A stretch of DNA of 64,000 nt from Levilinea saccharolytica (GCF_001306035.1 NZ_LGCM01000029.1:56042-120041), one strand, 5' to 3'. Positions 27,048-35,627 are shown, numbered from the stretch's first letter. The notes: generated by a model not told the origin, from the sequence alone. Program-made: numbers and translations.

Positions 27048-30000
27048 CTAGATCAAATTCTCCAGATCTTCACCCAGGCCCAACAATCCAGTTTCAATCT
27101 TCGGCGGGCGCGTCCGCTCTTCGTCTTTGCCAAAGCGGATCACATCGCCCGAATCCATCACGGCTTCCACCGAGAGCCCCAGGCTTTGCAGTTCCTTCAC
27201 CAACACGCGGAAGGATGCCGGCAGACCCGGTTCTTCAATGGCTTCGCCCTTGACGATGGCTTCATAGGTGTTCACGCGTCCCTGCACATCATCCGACTTG
27301 ACCGTCAACATTTCCTGCAAGGTGTAGGCCGCGCCGTAGGCTTCCAGCGCCCACACTTCCATTTCACCAAAGCGCTGGCCGCCGAACTGCGCCTTACCAC
27401 CCAGCGGCTGCTGGGTCACCAGGCTGTAGGGGCCAGTGGAACGCGCGTGTACCTTGTCTTCCACCAGGTGGTGCAGCTTCAGCATGGTCATCACACCCAC
27501 CGTCACCGGCTGGTCATAGGGGATACCGCTTTTGCCGTCGCGCAGCACTTCCTTGCCCAAAATCGGCATGGGTGTACCCGTCTCGGCGGTGTAGGCCTCA
27601 GCGCGAGCGCGAATTTCTTCATCCTTCACCGCGCTCACATCCACGCCCAGGCGCTCCAGCCATAAACGCAGGCTGACGTTAATCGCGCGCAGGTCGCTGT
27701 CGCGGGTGAAGGGCGCGTTGGCGGGCACCGAGTCGTAATCCAAAATCTCATCGGCGTTGAAGCCCTTTTCGCGCAGCCAGGCCGCGCTGACGCTGCGGCG
27801 CGTGTAATCGCCATCGGTGGGCATGCGGGCCACGTCGTAGCCCTGCGCACCCAGCCAATCTTCCAGGTACATCAGGCGCACTTCGTCGTCGTCGCGGATC
27901 AAATCCGGGTCATATTCACCCTGAGCGTGCAGCCAATCCCACGCGCGCAGGCCAATCTCCTGCCAGGCCACGTCGGTCAGCCAGGCCCGCGCCAGTTCCG
28001 CTTCGATTTCGGTTTCGTTGGCGCCGTCAAACACCGGGGTCACCGAGCGGTAGCCCAGTTTCTTGGCCGCCCAACCCAGATGCACTTCCAACACCTGACC
28101 GATGTTCATACGGCCAGGCACGCCCAGCGGGTTCAGGATGATGTCCACCGGAGTACCATCTTCCAGGAAGGGCATATCTTCCACCGCCACTACGCGCGAG
28201 ACCACGCCTTTGTTGCCGTGACGGCCGGCCATCTTGTCGCCAGCGGTGATCTTGCGGCGCTGCGCCACCGAAACGCGCACCATCATGTCCACGCCCGCCG
28301 AAAGGTCCACATTATCTTCGCGGGTGAACACCTTCACATCCACCACCTTGCCGCGCTCGCCGTGGGGCATGCGCAGGGAGGTGTCTTTCACATCGCGCGA
28401 CTTTTCGCCAAAGATGGCCCGCAGCAGGCGCTCTTCGGGGGTCAGTTCCTTCTCACCCTTGGGGGTAATCTTACCCACCAGGATGTCGTTGGGGCCCACT
28501 TCCGCGCCGATGCGGATGATGCCGTGGTCGTCCAGGTCTTTAATCGCGTCTTCACCCACGTTGGGGATGTCGCGCGTGATCTCTTCGGGGCCCAGGCGGG
28601 TATCGCGGGCTTCCACTTCGTACTTCTCGATGTGCACCGAGGTGAAGCGGTCGTCCTGCACCAGCCGTTCGCTGATCAGGATGGCGTCTTCAAAGTTGCC
28701 GCCTTCCCACGAAACGAAGGCCACTACCACGTTTTGCCCCAGGGCCAGATGGCCCGAGGACGTGGAGGAAGAATCCGCCAAAACATCGCCCTTATGCACC
28801 CGCTGGCCCTTGGCCACAGCCGGGCGCTGGTCAATGCAGGTGCTCTGATTCGAGCGCTGATATTTGCGCAGCGAATAGGTCTTCAGCGTGCCGTCCAGGC
28901 TGCGAACGATCACCTGCCGCCCGGTGACCGACACCACATCACCGTCTTCTTCGGCCACCACCACCTGGCCCGAGTCAATCGCCGCGAAGGCTTCCATGCC
29001 CGTCGAAATCAGGGGGATGTCCGGCTTCACCAACGGCACGGCCTGCGCCTGCATGTTCGAGCCCATCAACGCGCGGTTGGCGTCGTCATGCTCCAGGAAG
29101 GGGATCAGCGCAGCGCTGACGCCCACCACCTGGTGCGGGGCAATATCCATATAATTGGCCGCATCCGGCGTGGAGGTGATGAAATCGGAATGGTGACGGC
29201 AGGAAATCTGCGCGTTGACAAATTCATTGTGCGTATCCAGCAGGGTATTGGCCTGGGCAATCACAAACTTGTCTTCCGCATCCGCCGAAAGGTATTCCAC
29301 TTCTTCGGACACAAAGGGAGCCACGAACACCAGACGGCGCGGCAGTTTCTTGATCTCAGCCGCCAACGCCGCGGTCACGCGCTCGCCGCTCTGGGCGATC
29401 ACCTCGCCAGTTTCGGGGTTGGCCACCGCCTCTTTCAGCAGGCGGTCCACCATGCGGGCGTCATCGTTGTAAAGCTGCTTGATCACGCGCCGGTAAGGCG
29501 TTTCGATAAAGCCGTATTCGTTCACCCGCGCAAAGTTCGCCAAACGGCCGATCAAACCGATGTTCGGCCCTTCCGGGGTTTCGATGGGGCAAATGCGGCC
29601 GTAGTGCGAGTGGTGCACGTCGCGAACGTCAAAGCCGGCGCGCTCACGTCGCAGACCGCCCGGGCCCAAGGCCGACAGCGTACGCTTGTGGCGCAGCTCG
29701 GCCAGCGGGTTGGTTTGATCCATGAACTGCGAAAGCTGGCTGGAGCCGAAGAATTCGCGCAGGGCAGCCACCACCGGGCGGATATTCACCAGACCTACCG
29801 GCGACACCTGTTCCTGATCGCGAATGGACATGCGCTCTTTGATCACCCGTTCCATGCGGCGCAAGCCAATGCGCAGCTTGTTCTGAATCAGCTCGCCCAC
29901 GGTCTTCACACGGCGGTTGCCCAGGTGGTCAATATCGTCTTTGTCTTCGACTTCGTTGTTGATCAGGATCATGCGCCGGATCAAATACACGATGTCCCAG

Positions 30001-30971
30001 CGGGTGATCGTGCGGTGCGAGATCGGCACGCGGTCCACCAGATCCAACTTTTGATTCAGCTTATAGCGCCCCACCCGCTCCAGGTCGTAATGGCGCTGAT
30101 CAAACAGCTGCTCTTCCAGGAACTGGCGCGCGTTATCCAGCGTGGCCGGGTCGCCCGGGCGCATGCGCTTGAAGAATTCAATCAGCGCTGCTTCGGCCAC
30201 CGTCAGGCCGCCGCTCAAATCCCAGGCGGGTTCCTGACGCAGGGTGGAGGTGATGAACAGCCGGTCGGGGTTGTTATCCACATCCTGGAACAGGGCGATC
30301 AATTCTTCGTCGCTGCCTTCTTTGATCGGGGAATCGATCAGGCCGTCCGAAATGGCCGCCAGCGCCCGCAGGAAGATGGTGATCGGCACCGTGCGTTTGC
30401 GGTTGAACTTCAAAATCAAATAATCGTTCTTGCGGGTTTCAAATTCCATCCACGCGCCGCGATCGGGGATCAGCTTGGCCATCGCCAGGCGGTGGCCAGA
30501 GGCGCGGTCCACCGGCGCTTCAAAATACACACCCGGGGAACGGATTAACTGTGAAACGACCACGCGCTCAGAGCCGTTGATAATGAACGTGCCCTTTTCG
30601 GTCATTTCGGGAAAATCACCCAAGAAGATGTCTTGTTTGATGGGTTCGGGCACTTCTGGCCCAGCCAGCAGCACGCTCACATACAGCGGGCTGGCATAGG
30701 TCAAATCGCGCTCAACACATTCGTTCATGGAGTGCTTGGGGTCCCCAAACCAATAGCGCAAGCCCCACTGCTGGCTCTCTGGCGAATGGCTGGGGAAAAA
30801 CAGCTTCATGCCTTTGTTATAGGATTCAATCGGGGAAACTTCGTTGAACAGGTCGGCCAGTCCTTCCGATTTCAAGCGCCGAAAGGAATCTAGCTGGACT
30901 TCGATCAGGTCAGGAAGGTCAAAAATGACGGGGATACGCGCGAAAGACTTGGTTGGCAGAACAGACGCCAT
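27048..30971 (-). CDS. rpoB: RNA polymerase beta subunit
   Basis: 1307 residues. The rifampicin region [20 protein letters not shown] is followed by [10 protein letters not shown]; position 431 is Thr where E. coli Arg529 and most bacteria have Arg. Other core motifs are [29 protein letters not shown] and the C-terminal [20 protein letters not shown]. About 150 extra residues lie between VFDGA (near 980) and LRDGKSG (1142), far more than in E. coli, and are rich in Asp/Glu and Trp. GGAG precedes the ATG. rpoC does not follow: the next gene is rpsL with its own promoter. Confidence 0.98.
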   Translation of the reverse strand: MASVLPTKSFARIPVIFDLPDLIEVQLDSFRRLKSEGLADLFNEVSPIESYNKGMKLFFPSHSPESQQWGLRYWFGDPKHSMNECVERDLTYASPLYVSVLLAGPEVPEPIKQDIFLGDFPEMTEKGTFIINGSERVVVSQLIRSPGVYFEAPVDRASGHRLAMAKLIPDRGAWMEFETRKNDYLILKFNRKRTVPITIFLRALAAISDGLIDSPIKEGSDEELIALFQDVDNNPDRLFITSTLRQEPAWDLSGGLTVAEAALIEFFKRMRPGDPATLDNARQFLEEQLFDQRHYDLERVGRYKLNQKLDLVDRVPISHRTITRWDIVYLIRRMILINNEVEDKDDIDHLGNRRVKTVGELIQNKLRIGLRRMERVIKERMSIRDQEQVSPVGLVNIRPVVAALREFFGSSQLSQFMDQTNPLAELRHKRTLSALGPGGLRRERAGFDVRDVHHSHYGRICPIETPEGPNIGLIGRLANFARVNEYGFIETPYRRVIKQLYNDDARMVDRLLKEAVANPETGEVIAQSGERVTAALAAEIKKLPRRLVFVAPFVSEEVEYLSADAEDKFVIAQANTLLDTHNEFVNAQISCRHHSDFITSTPDAANYMDIAPHQVVGVSAALIPFLEHDDANRALMGSNMQAQAVPLVKPDIPLISTGMEAFAAIDSGQVVVAEEDGDVVSVTGRQVIVRSLDGTLKTYSLRKYQRSNQSTCIDQRPAVAKGQRVHKGDVLADSSSTSSGHLALGQNVVVAFVSWEGGNFEDAILISERLVQDDRFTSVHIEKYEVEARDTRLGPEEITRDIPNVGEDAIKDLDDHGIIRIGAEVGPNDILVGKITPKGEKELTPEERLLRAIFGEKSRDVKDTSLRMPHGERGKVVDVKVFTREDNVDLSAGVDMMVRVSVAQRRKITAGDKMAGRHGNKGVVSRVVAVEDMPFLEDGTPVDIILNPLGVPGRMNIGQVLEVHLGWAAKKLGYRSVTPVFDGANETEIEAELARAWLTDVAWQEIGLRAWDWLHAQGEYDPDLIRDDDEVRLMYLEDWLGAQGYDVARMPTDGDYTRRSVSAAWLREKGFNADEILDYDSVPANAPFTRDSDLRAINVSLRLWLERLGVDVSAVKDEEIRARAEAYTAETGTPMPILGKEVLRDGKSGIPYDQPVTVGVMTMLKLHHLVEDKVHARSTGPYSLVTQQPLGGKAQFGGQRFGEMEVWALEAYGAAYTLQEMLTVKSDDVQGRVNTYEAIVKGEAIEEPGLPASFRVLVKELQSLGLSVEAVMDSGDVIRFGKDEERTRPPKIETGLLGLGEDLENLI

Positions 30972-31046
30972 AGAGCACTCCTAAGTTGTCTAAACCTGGC
31001 CGAATATTGGTTTCTTCCAGATCCGCTTAATACACAAAAATACCTA

Positions 31047-31065
31047 CGCATGGGTATACCATGCG
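31047..31065 (-). promoter_or_regulatory. Inverted repeat at the rpoB transcription start
   Basis: CGCATGG (31047-31053) and CCATGCG (31059-31065) flank 5 bases, starting about 3 bases into the predicted transcript (start near 31068). It could be a 5'-terminal stem-loop that stabilises the mRNA or an operator overlapping +1. Confidence 0.55.
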
Positions 31066-31074
31066 CAAATAGTG

Positions 31075-31103
31075 ATTATATCAATCGCATATGGAAAGGT
31101 CAA
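31075..31103 (-). promoter_or_regulatory. Promoter of rpoB
   Basis: Minus strand TTGACC (31098-31103), 17 bases, TATAAT (31075-31080). The leader to the rpoB ATG is about 97 bases. Confidence 0.85.
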
Positions 31104-31132
31104 GATTATTTAAGAAAATCCATGCAAGCAAA

Positions 31133-31756
31133 TTACAAATCAACCCATTTCCGACCCTCGCGCCGCAATCCCGTCAGGGCCGTCACCTCCGCCTGCATCT
31201 GCCCGTCGTGCGCCACGCTCAGCACGCCAAACGAAGGCAGCGGGTGCACCGGCGAACCCATCGAAGCCGAGCCGGCATTAAACAGCAGCTTGCCCCCTTT
31301 CCACACATTTTCCACAAAATGCGTGTGTCCAAAGATCACCCCGTCCGCCTGCGGCAGGGTTTCCATTAGCAGGTCGTGATACCGTTCCAGCCGGTAACCG
31401 TGCCGGATATACTCCACCTTATCCAGCAAATAGCGCAGCCAGCCGCCGTGCCCGTGCATCAGCACCAGCTTACGCGGCCCAATCTGAAAAGCGCGCACCA
31501 GGGGCAGCTTGCCCAAGAAGGCAAAATCGCGGTTGCCGCGCACCGCCCGCACCGGCGCCACCTCCGCTAATGCCTCCAACACCGCCGGGGTCGAAATATC
31601 CCCACTGTGCAAAATCAGGTCCACCTGCGCCGCTGCCAGGCTGGGAATCAGCCCCGGGTGCAGCTCCAGCGCCCGGTCGGGGACGTGCGTATCCGACACC
31701 ACACCCAAACGCAGCGGCCGCCCGTTGGGGAACGTCAGCGTTTCCAGCTCAATCAA
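31133..31756 (-). CDS. YfcE/MJ0936-type metallophosphoesterase
   Basis: 207 residues. The five calcineurin-like motifs are visible: SDTH, HSGDI, GNRD, HGHGG and GHTHF. Such proteins are dinuclear-metal phosphodiesterases acting on small substrates; the physiological substrate is unknown. The start is assigned to a TTG at 31756 behind GGGAGA, overlapping the stop of the HAD gene by 8 bases. Upstream codons of the frame read antisense to that gene's product without similarity. The two genes are likely coupled. Confidence 0.82.
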   Translation of the reverse strand: MIELETLTFPNGRPLRLGVVSDTHVPDRALELHPGLIPSLAAAQVDLILHSGDISTPAVLEALAEVAPVRAVRGNRDFAFLGKLPLVRAFQIGPRKLVLMHGHGGWLRYLLDKVEYIRHGYRLERYHDLLMETLPQADGVIFGHTHFVENVWKGGKLLFNAGSASMGSPVHPLPSFGVLSVAHDGQMQAEVTALTGLRREGRKWVDL

Positions 31757-32378
31757 GGCCGTCTCCCAGCAGCGCACGCAGCTCCAGCCAGGTCTGCGCC
31801 GGGCTGGTAAAATGCACCGCCTGAAGCCCTGCCCGCTGCGCTCCGCGCACATTGGCCGAAAAATCATCCACAAACACGGCTTCCTCTGGCCGCACGCCCA
31901 TGCGCTCTACCATTAAATGATAAATCTGTGCGTCCGGCTTGGCCATCTTCACCTCAGCCGAAAACACCACCTCATCAAACGCATCCAAAAAATCGGGGTA
32001 CAGCCGCCCCAATGTGCTGCGGATGTTGGGCCAGGCGTTGCTCAAAAGCCCCGTCCGCCAGCGCTTGCGCAGCCCGCGAATCATCTGCACCAGGTCCAGA
32101 TCCAGCTCATCTCCTGCCCAAAACTGATCTTGAAAAGCCGGCAGCTGCTCCGCCGCCACCCCCAGGCGCTCCCCCACCGCCTGCCACATGCGTTCTTCGG
32201 GCAGCGCCCCGACTGTGGCCGCCCGCGCCTCGTCGCATTCAAACACAGCCCGTTCCAGCTCGGCACGGCTGATCCCCAAAGACCGTCCCAGGACTTCACG
32301 GGGGCCTCCGTCTTCAGTGCGCAGTAAAACCCCCCCCATATCAAAAATCACGGCGCGAATTTTCGGCTTGGATGTCAC
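31749..32378 (-). CDS. HAD-superfamily hydrolase
   Basis: 209 residues. Motif I FDMGGVLL (nucleophile Asp), motif II LLSNAW (Ser/Thr site), motif III Lys in VKMAKPDAQIY and motif IV FVDDFSANV give a complete HAD phosphatase with an alpha-helical cap (about 20-95). Similar to YihX/epoxide hydrolase N-terminal-type HADs; the substrate is unknown. The start is GTG at 32378 with AAGGAGG 9 bases upstream. It overlaps the metallophosphoesterase gene at its 3' end. Confidence 0.8.
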   Translation of the reverse strand: MTSKPKIRAVIFDMGGVLLRTEDGGPREVLGRSLGISRAELERAVFECDEARAATVGALPEERMWQAVGERLGVAAEQLPAFQDQFWAGDELDLDLVQMIRGLRKRWRTGLLSNAWPNIRSTLGRLYPDFLDAFDEVVFSAEVKMAKPDAQIYHLMVERMGVRPEEAVFVDDFSANVRGAQRAGLQAVHFTSPAQTWLELRALLGDGLD

Positions 32379-32436
32379 GGTTCTGAGCCTCCTTGGCGGC
32401 AATTCCCTGGATTATATCATCTGCCGCGCAAAGAAA

Positions 32437-32462
32437 CAGCCCAGGCACGGCGGCCTGGGCTG
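32437..32462 (-). terminator. Intrinsic terminator after the GNAT genes
   Basis: CAGCCCAGGC (32437-32446) pairs with 32453-32462 around 6 bases. On the minus strand TTTCTTTG follows. It ends the acetyltransferase transcript. Confidence 0.75.
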
Positions 32463-32491
32463 AGCTTCTCTGATCCATTCGCTGAGAGCAG

Positions 32492-33526
32492 CTACAGGCT
32501 CATCACCCCCATCTCTTTGCCTGCGCGCAGCTCATATTCAAAGCGCACCGAACGCGTCTGCACGCGCATACCCGCCTTTTCATATAATCGCGTGGCCCCC
32601 GTCAGGCTGTCCGAATCCACCCACAGCCCTGCCGAGCGCAGCCCGCGCGCATACATCTCATTAAAGGAATGCAGCAGCAGCGCCAACCCCAGGCCCTTGC
32701 GCCGCCAGGTCCGCCGCACCCCCAGCTGCCCCACCCAGCCCAGGTTGGGGTCTTCGCCCGTGCGCGGATTGCACAGCGAGAACCCGGCGATCTCGCCCCC
32801 CTCCTCAGCCACAAAGCGCAGGGAGTAATCTGTATAGGGGTCGCTTTCTAAAAAGTGCATCATGCGCTCATAGTAGTCTTCGAAGGGCTGCGGCACAAAG
32901 CCGTAGTGATCCATGAACGCATCATACACCGCCAGGTACACCTGCCGATTGTCCTCCGGGCTGGCAGCGCGCAGGCTGATCCCTTCGGGAAGCACCGGCG
33001 CCTGCGGCGGCTGGTCAAAATCAATGCGCATGCGGCTGAAGACGCGCTCCAAGCGGAAACCCAGGTTTTGAAACAGACGCTGCCCGGCCTGATCGGCTTC
33101 GTTCACCCCGCCCAGCAGGGACACGCGCGTGCCCGGCTCGGCCAATTCCAAATTATCCAGGCTGCGCTGCAGCACCCAACTGAGCAGAAACCGCCCCACC
33201 CCCCGTCCGGTATAGTCCGGGTCCACCCGCCCAAAGCTGTAAAACCGGGCGTGCGGCTGGCCCATATCGTAAAACTCAATAAAGCCCACCACCTTACCGT
33301 CCGCGTTCACCATCACCCGCCCGTCCCGCTCCGGCACATACACCGGGTCGTTCCAATCCGCCAGGGCCTCTTCTAGCGAAGTGTCGTCCTGACCGGTCAT
33401 TTTTTGCGAAACGCGGTTAAAAACCTCTACCACCCCTGGCGCATCCGCCAGGGTAAAGGGGCGGTCGTGCATCCCCTCCGGCATCACCAGAGGGAATTTT
33501 TCTACGATTGGATGAATAGCCACCAT
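32492..33526 (-). CDS. Tandem-domain GNAT acetyltransferase
   Basis: 344 residues holding two GNAT folds. Domain 1 (about 20-170) has the acetyl-CoA loop GRGVGRFLLSW; domain 2 (about 180-335) has RRKGLGLALLLHSFNEM. The layout is as in mycothiol synthase and Eis-like tandem GNATs, but no substrate can be named. It follows another GNAT gene by 15 bases and precedes the terminator at 32437-32462, so it is the last gene of a three-GNAT run. Confidence 0.8.
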   Translation of the reverse strand: MVAIHPIVEKFPLVMPEGMHDRPFTLADAPGVVEVFNRVSQKMTGQDDTSLEEALADWNDPVYVPERDGRVMVNADGKVVGFIEFYDMGQPHARFYSFGRVDPDYTGRGVGRFLLSWVLQRSLDNLELAEPGTRVSLLGGVNEADQAGQRLFQNLGFRLERVFSRMRIDFDQPPQAPVLPEGISLRAASPEDNRQVYLAVYDAFMDHYGFVPQPFEDYYERMMHFLESDPYTDYSLRFVAEEGGEIAGFSLCNPRTGEDPNLGWVGQLGVRRTWRRKGLGLALLLHSFNEMYARGLRSAGLWVDSDSLTGATRLYEKAGMRVQTRSVRFEYELRAGKEMGVMSL

Positions 33527-33541
33527 TTTTGCCTCTCTATT

Positions 33542-34105
33542 TTAAAAACTGCTTCCGCTCTCCGCGCAGACCTGTTCCCACTCGCTGCGCGTGATTCCCA
33601 TAAAGATCAAATCCCAGCGCTTGCCTTCGCGCAGCAGCCACTTGGGATAACGCCCTTCCACCTTGAAGCCCAGCTTCTCATACACATGCACCCCGCGTGT
33701 GTTGTACTCAAACACATTTAAGGTGACCCGATCCAGATGCAGCTCCTCAAAGCCGTAGTGCAGCAGCAAACGCATGGCCTCGCTGCCGTAGCCCTGGCCC
33801 CAGCAGCTGCGGTCGCCGATGCCGATACCCAGCCAGGCGTTGCGCACCGCCCAATTGTCCACCTCCAAATCCAGGGTGCCGATCAGGCGGTCATCTTCTC
33901 GGCGGTAAATGCCGAAGAGATAAGCCTCGTCCATGTACTCCTTCAGCCAGTTCTTCTCCGCCGCCGGCCACCACATGCGCGCGGGTTCGCTGCCGCTCAG
34001 GCGCATATATTCGCTGTCGCGGCTCCAGGCCACCATGATCTCGGTGTCGCGCTCAAAGTCGGGAACCGCCAGGCGCACCAGTTGACCTTCAAAAATACTG
34101 CTCAT
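33542..34105 (-). CDS. RimJ/RimL-type GNAT acetyltransferase
   Basis: 187 residues. Contains EVDNWAVRNAWLGIGIGDRS, the acetyl-CoA loop CWGQGYGSEAMRLLL and the C-terminal YNTRGVHVYEKLGFKVEGR, all typical of the Acetyltransf_3 group (RimJ/RimL, SpeG). The acceptor could be a protein N-terminus, an antibiotic or a polyamine and is not predictable. The ATG at 34105 follows GGAGG and overlaps the preceding stop (ATGA). Confidence 0.8.
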   Translation of the reverse strand: MSSIFEGQLVRLAVPDFERDTEIMVAWSRDSEYMRLSGSEPARMWWPAAEKNWLKEYMDEAYLFGIYRREDDRLIGTLDLEVDNWAVRNAWLGIGIGDRSCWGQGYGSEAMRLLLHYGFEELHLDRVTLNVFEYNTRGVHVYEKLGFKVEGRYPKWLLREGKRWDLIFMGITRSEWEQVCAESGSSF

Positions 34106-34680
34106 TCTTCCACCTCCAGCCCCTGTTTTTGCATCCAACTGCGCCGCCGCAAACCGTAATGCAGCAGATCCCAGGTACGTCCGCGGCGGTACACCATGCC
34201 GCGCTGGCGCACATCCAGGCTGAAACCCGCCGCTTTCAGGCGTTCTTCCATTCCAAAGCGGGTTTCCGAAAGCCGCATGGTCACATAATCCAGATTCATT
34301 TCCAAAAAGAGGTAGCGCAGCGCCAGGCGCAAAGCCTCTTCCTCAGCCTCGGCCTGCCCCTCAGGTTCGGCGATCACCAGGTCAAACCAGGCTGTGCGGT
34401 GCGAAATCTGAATGCCGCGCACGCGAAAGAAGCCGATCAACTGGTCGTCGGCTTTGCGGCGCAGCAGAAAATAGAGCACCTGCATGCTCTCAATGTCTTT
34501 TTTGCGCCCCTCGTAAAATTTCTGAATTTCAAAAGCCGCCAGCGGTCGCGGGGCATTCGGGCGGTAGTAGCTGGCCACATCCAGGTCAACCGTCCACCGC
34601 GCTTCCTCGGCAGTCGTCTTTTCCGGGTCAATCTCGCAAATTCTCACCCGCTTGCCTTCAAATAAAGGGGTTTCGATCAT
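34102..34680 (-). CDS. GNAT-like acetyltransferase, divergent
   Basis: 192 residues. Overall layout matches Acetyltransf_3 (MIETPLFEGKRVRICEID start, WFDLVIAEPEGQAEAEEEAL, RLALRYLFLEMNLDYVTMRL, then ERLKAAGFSLDVRQRG). The acetyl-CoA loop Q/RxxGxG/A is not preserved: the equivalent stretch reads EGQAEAEEEA. It may bind acetyl-CoA weakly or not at all. AAAAGGAGGAG precedes the ATG. It begins 48 bases downstream of the terminator at 34728-34779 and is coupled to the next GNAT gene. Confidence 0.65.
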   Translation of the reverse strand: MIETPLFEGKRVRICEIDPEKTTAEEARWTVDLDVASYYRPNAPRPLAAFEIQKFYEGRKKDIESMQVLYFLLRRKADDQLIGFFRVRGIQISHRTAWFDLVIAEPEGQAEAEEEALRLALRYLFLEMNLDYVTMRLSETRFGMEERLKAAGFSLDVRQRGMVYRRGRTWDLLHYGLRRRSWMQKQGLEVEE

Positions 34681-34727
34681 GTCTGCGTCTCCTCCTTTTC
34701 CATAAAGCCTTCAAAAAACAAGAAAAA

Positions 34728-34779
34728 CGGCCCTTGGGCTGAAAACCGCGCGGGCGCGTTTTCAACCTCAAGAGCCGTT
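34728..34779 (-). terminator. Large terminator/attenuator upstream of the GNAT genes
   Basis: ACGGC and CTTG pair with CAAG and GCCGT (C-A mismatch between), and internally TGAAAAC pairs with GTTTTCA around a GC-rich top. On the minus strand CGTTTTTCTTGTTTTTTG follows. The tract is on the minus side only. It either ends the upstream gene or acts as an attenuator for the GNAT run. Confidence 0.8.
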
Positions 34780-34878
34780 ATCAAGCAGACTGCCGAAGTG
34801 AGTCGGGGTGGGCTTTAACCCCACGCCGCCCAGACGGCAGGTGCAGTGGGCCTGAACCGGATGCAGTTCCTGCAAGGG
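34780..34878 (-). ncRNA. Unidentified structured RNA segment before the attenuator
   Basis: Between the stop at 34880 and the terminator, nearly every base can pair. Minus-strand elements are TGCAG-GAA-CTGCA, GCCG-TCTGGG-CGGC, GTGGG-GTTAAAG-CCCAC, and GACT-CACTTCGGC-AGTC, with a longer ACTGC...GCAGT closing pair. This is what a riboswitch or other cis-acting leader, or the 3' part of a small RNA, looks like. I compared it by eye with TPP, ZTP, cobalamin, T-box, SRP, 6S and tmRNA and could not make a convincing match. Confidence 0.45.
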
Positions 34879-34879
34879 T

Positions 34880-35374
34880 TTAGTGTTCAATGCAAGGTGC
34901 TTCATAGATCTCCGCCGCATTGCGCATCACCCATCGGTAACAGGCGTATGCAAAAGTCTCACGCTGGCATATTCCATCCTCCAGGCTGATAATCTCAAAA
35001 CCGCCTGAGTCGCGGAACAATCCGGTCATATCTTCGATGCTCTCTGGGCCGTCAATCAAATCGCCCAGCGAGATTACAAACACGCGGTGAATCAATCCCT
35101 CGCGCACATCCCGTTTCAGCTGCTGGTACGCGCCGCGGAATAAATTCTCCAGGTTGTTAATGTCCACATAAATCGCCACCAGGTGGTCCGGGTTCATTTG
35201 GTTTTGAATGGCGCTCAACCCGGCCAAAAGCTGTCTGCGCGCACTGGTGCTGTACACCGCATCTTCGGGGAGACTGCCGCACACATAGAAGCCAAACGCT
35301 TCGGGGTGGCCGGCAATCTCCGGCTTTAGGTAATCGATACGGTATCCTCCATGTCGGGTCAATGTCTCAAACAT
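34880..35374 (-). CDS. Stand-alone, probably inactive serine-recombinase-like (resolvase N-terminal fold) protein
   Basis: 164 residues, no recognised family by certain motifs. The layout follows the resolvase catalytic domain: GFYVCGSLPED aligns with the YxRVSxxEQ strand, VAIYVD with the second strand, then LKRDVREGLIHRVFVISLGD with the xLLxDxRxGxIDxVxVxxLDR segment, and GGFEIISLEDGI with the last strand. The Ser position can be matched, but the Arg before it is Cys and the LDRLxR arginines read LGDLID, so recombinase chemistry is not expected. There is no DNA-binding domain. The start ATG at 35374 has AAGGAG 6 bases upstream; an upstream ATG at 35389 is possible. Confidence 0.5.
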   Translation of the reverse strand: MFETLTRHGGYRIDYLKPEIAGHPEAFGFYVCGSLPEDAVYSTSARRQLLAGLSAIQNQMNPDHLVAIYVDINNLENLFRGAYQQLKRDVREGLIHRVFVISLGDLIDGPESIEDMTGLFRDSGGFEIISLEDGICQRETFAYACYRWVMRNAAEIYEAPCIEH

Positions 35375-35428
35375 ATCGTGCTCCTTCATTGCGTTCCCTT
35401 GCGTCCCTTTGTCCAAACCAATTGGCCT

Positions 35429-35450
35429 TGCGAACGGCCCGTAGTTCGCA
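35429..35450 (-). promoter_or_regulatory. Hairpin in the leader of the resolvase-like gene
   Basis: TGCGAAC (35429-35435) pairs with GTTCGCA (35444-35450) around 8 bases, 55 bases before the start at 35374. No U tract follows. Confidence 0.45.
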
Positions 35451-35468
35451 GCCACCGCAGATCCAAAA

Positions 35469-35507
35469 TCAACAAAAAGCCTTACCCAATCCTGTTTTGA
35501 ATGTCAT
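35469..35507 (-). CDS. Possible 12-residue leader peptide
   Basis: ATG at 35507 behind GGAGGACAGAA opens a frame reading MTFKTGLGKAFC and stops at 35469. It lies between the second terminator (35535-35555) and the resolvase-like gene. The Shine-Dalgarno is good, but so short a frame may be chance. Confidence 0.25.
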   Translation of the reverse strand: MTFKTGLGKAFC

Positions 35508-35534
35508 TTCTGTCCTCCGCGCCGCAATAAAAAA

Positions 35535-35555
35535 GGCCACGGGATTCCCGCGGCC
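35535..35555 (-). terminator. Second of two tandem terminators
   Basis: On the minus strand GGCCGCGGG pairs with CCCGTGGCC (one G-U pair) around AAT, then TTTTTTATTG. On the plus strand the same position would be an A-C mismatch, so the structure is built for minus-strand RNA. Confidence 0.8.
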
Positions 35556-35575
35556 TGAGTTTTCACCCAACAAAA

Positions 35576-35607
35576 AAGCCACGGGACTTGGAGCACGCCC
35601 GTGGCTT
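35576..35607 (-). terminator. First of two tandem terminators
   Basis: A 10-bp perfect stem (35576-35585 with 35598-35607, 12-base loop), followed on the minus strand by TTTTTTGTTG. It starts 20 bases after the stop of the 33-codon ORF. Its stem (AAGCCACGGG) resembles that of the second terminator. Confidence 0.88.
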
Positions 35608-35627
35608 TGAAGAGACAACTGGTTCTT

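Noticed and set aside
27927..30548. Plus-strand frame of 873 codons
   Set aside because: It is antisense to rpoB, which is conserved throughout.
34780..34878. TPP, ZTP, T-box, SRP, 6S or tmRNA identity of the structured segment
   Set aside because: Fragments resemble TPP (CTGAACCGGAT) or ZTP (CCGTCTGGGC), but the paired partner motifs of those classes are missing.
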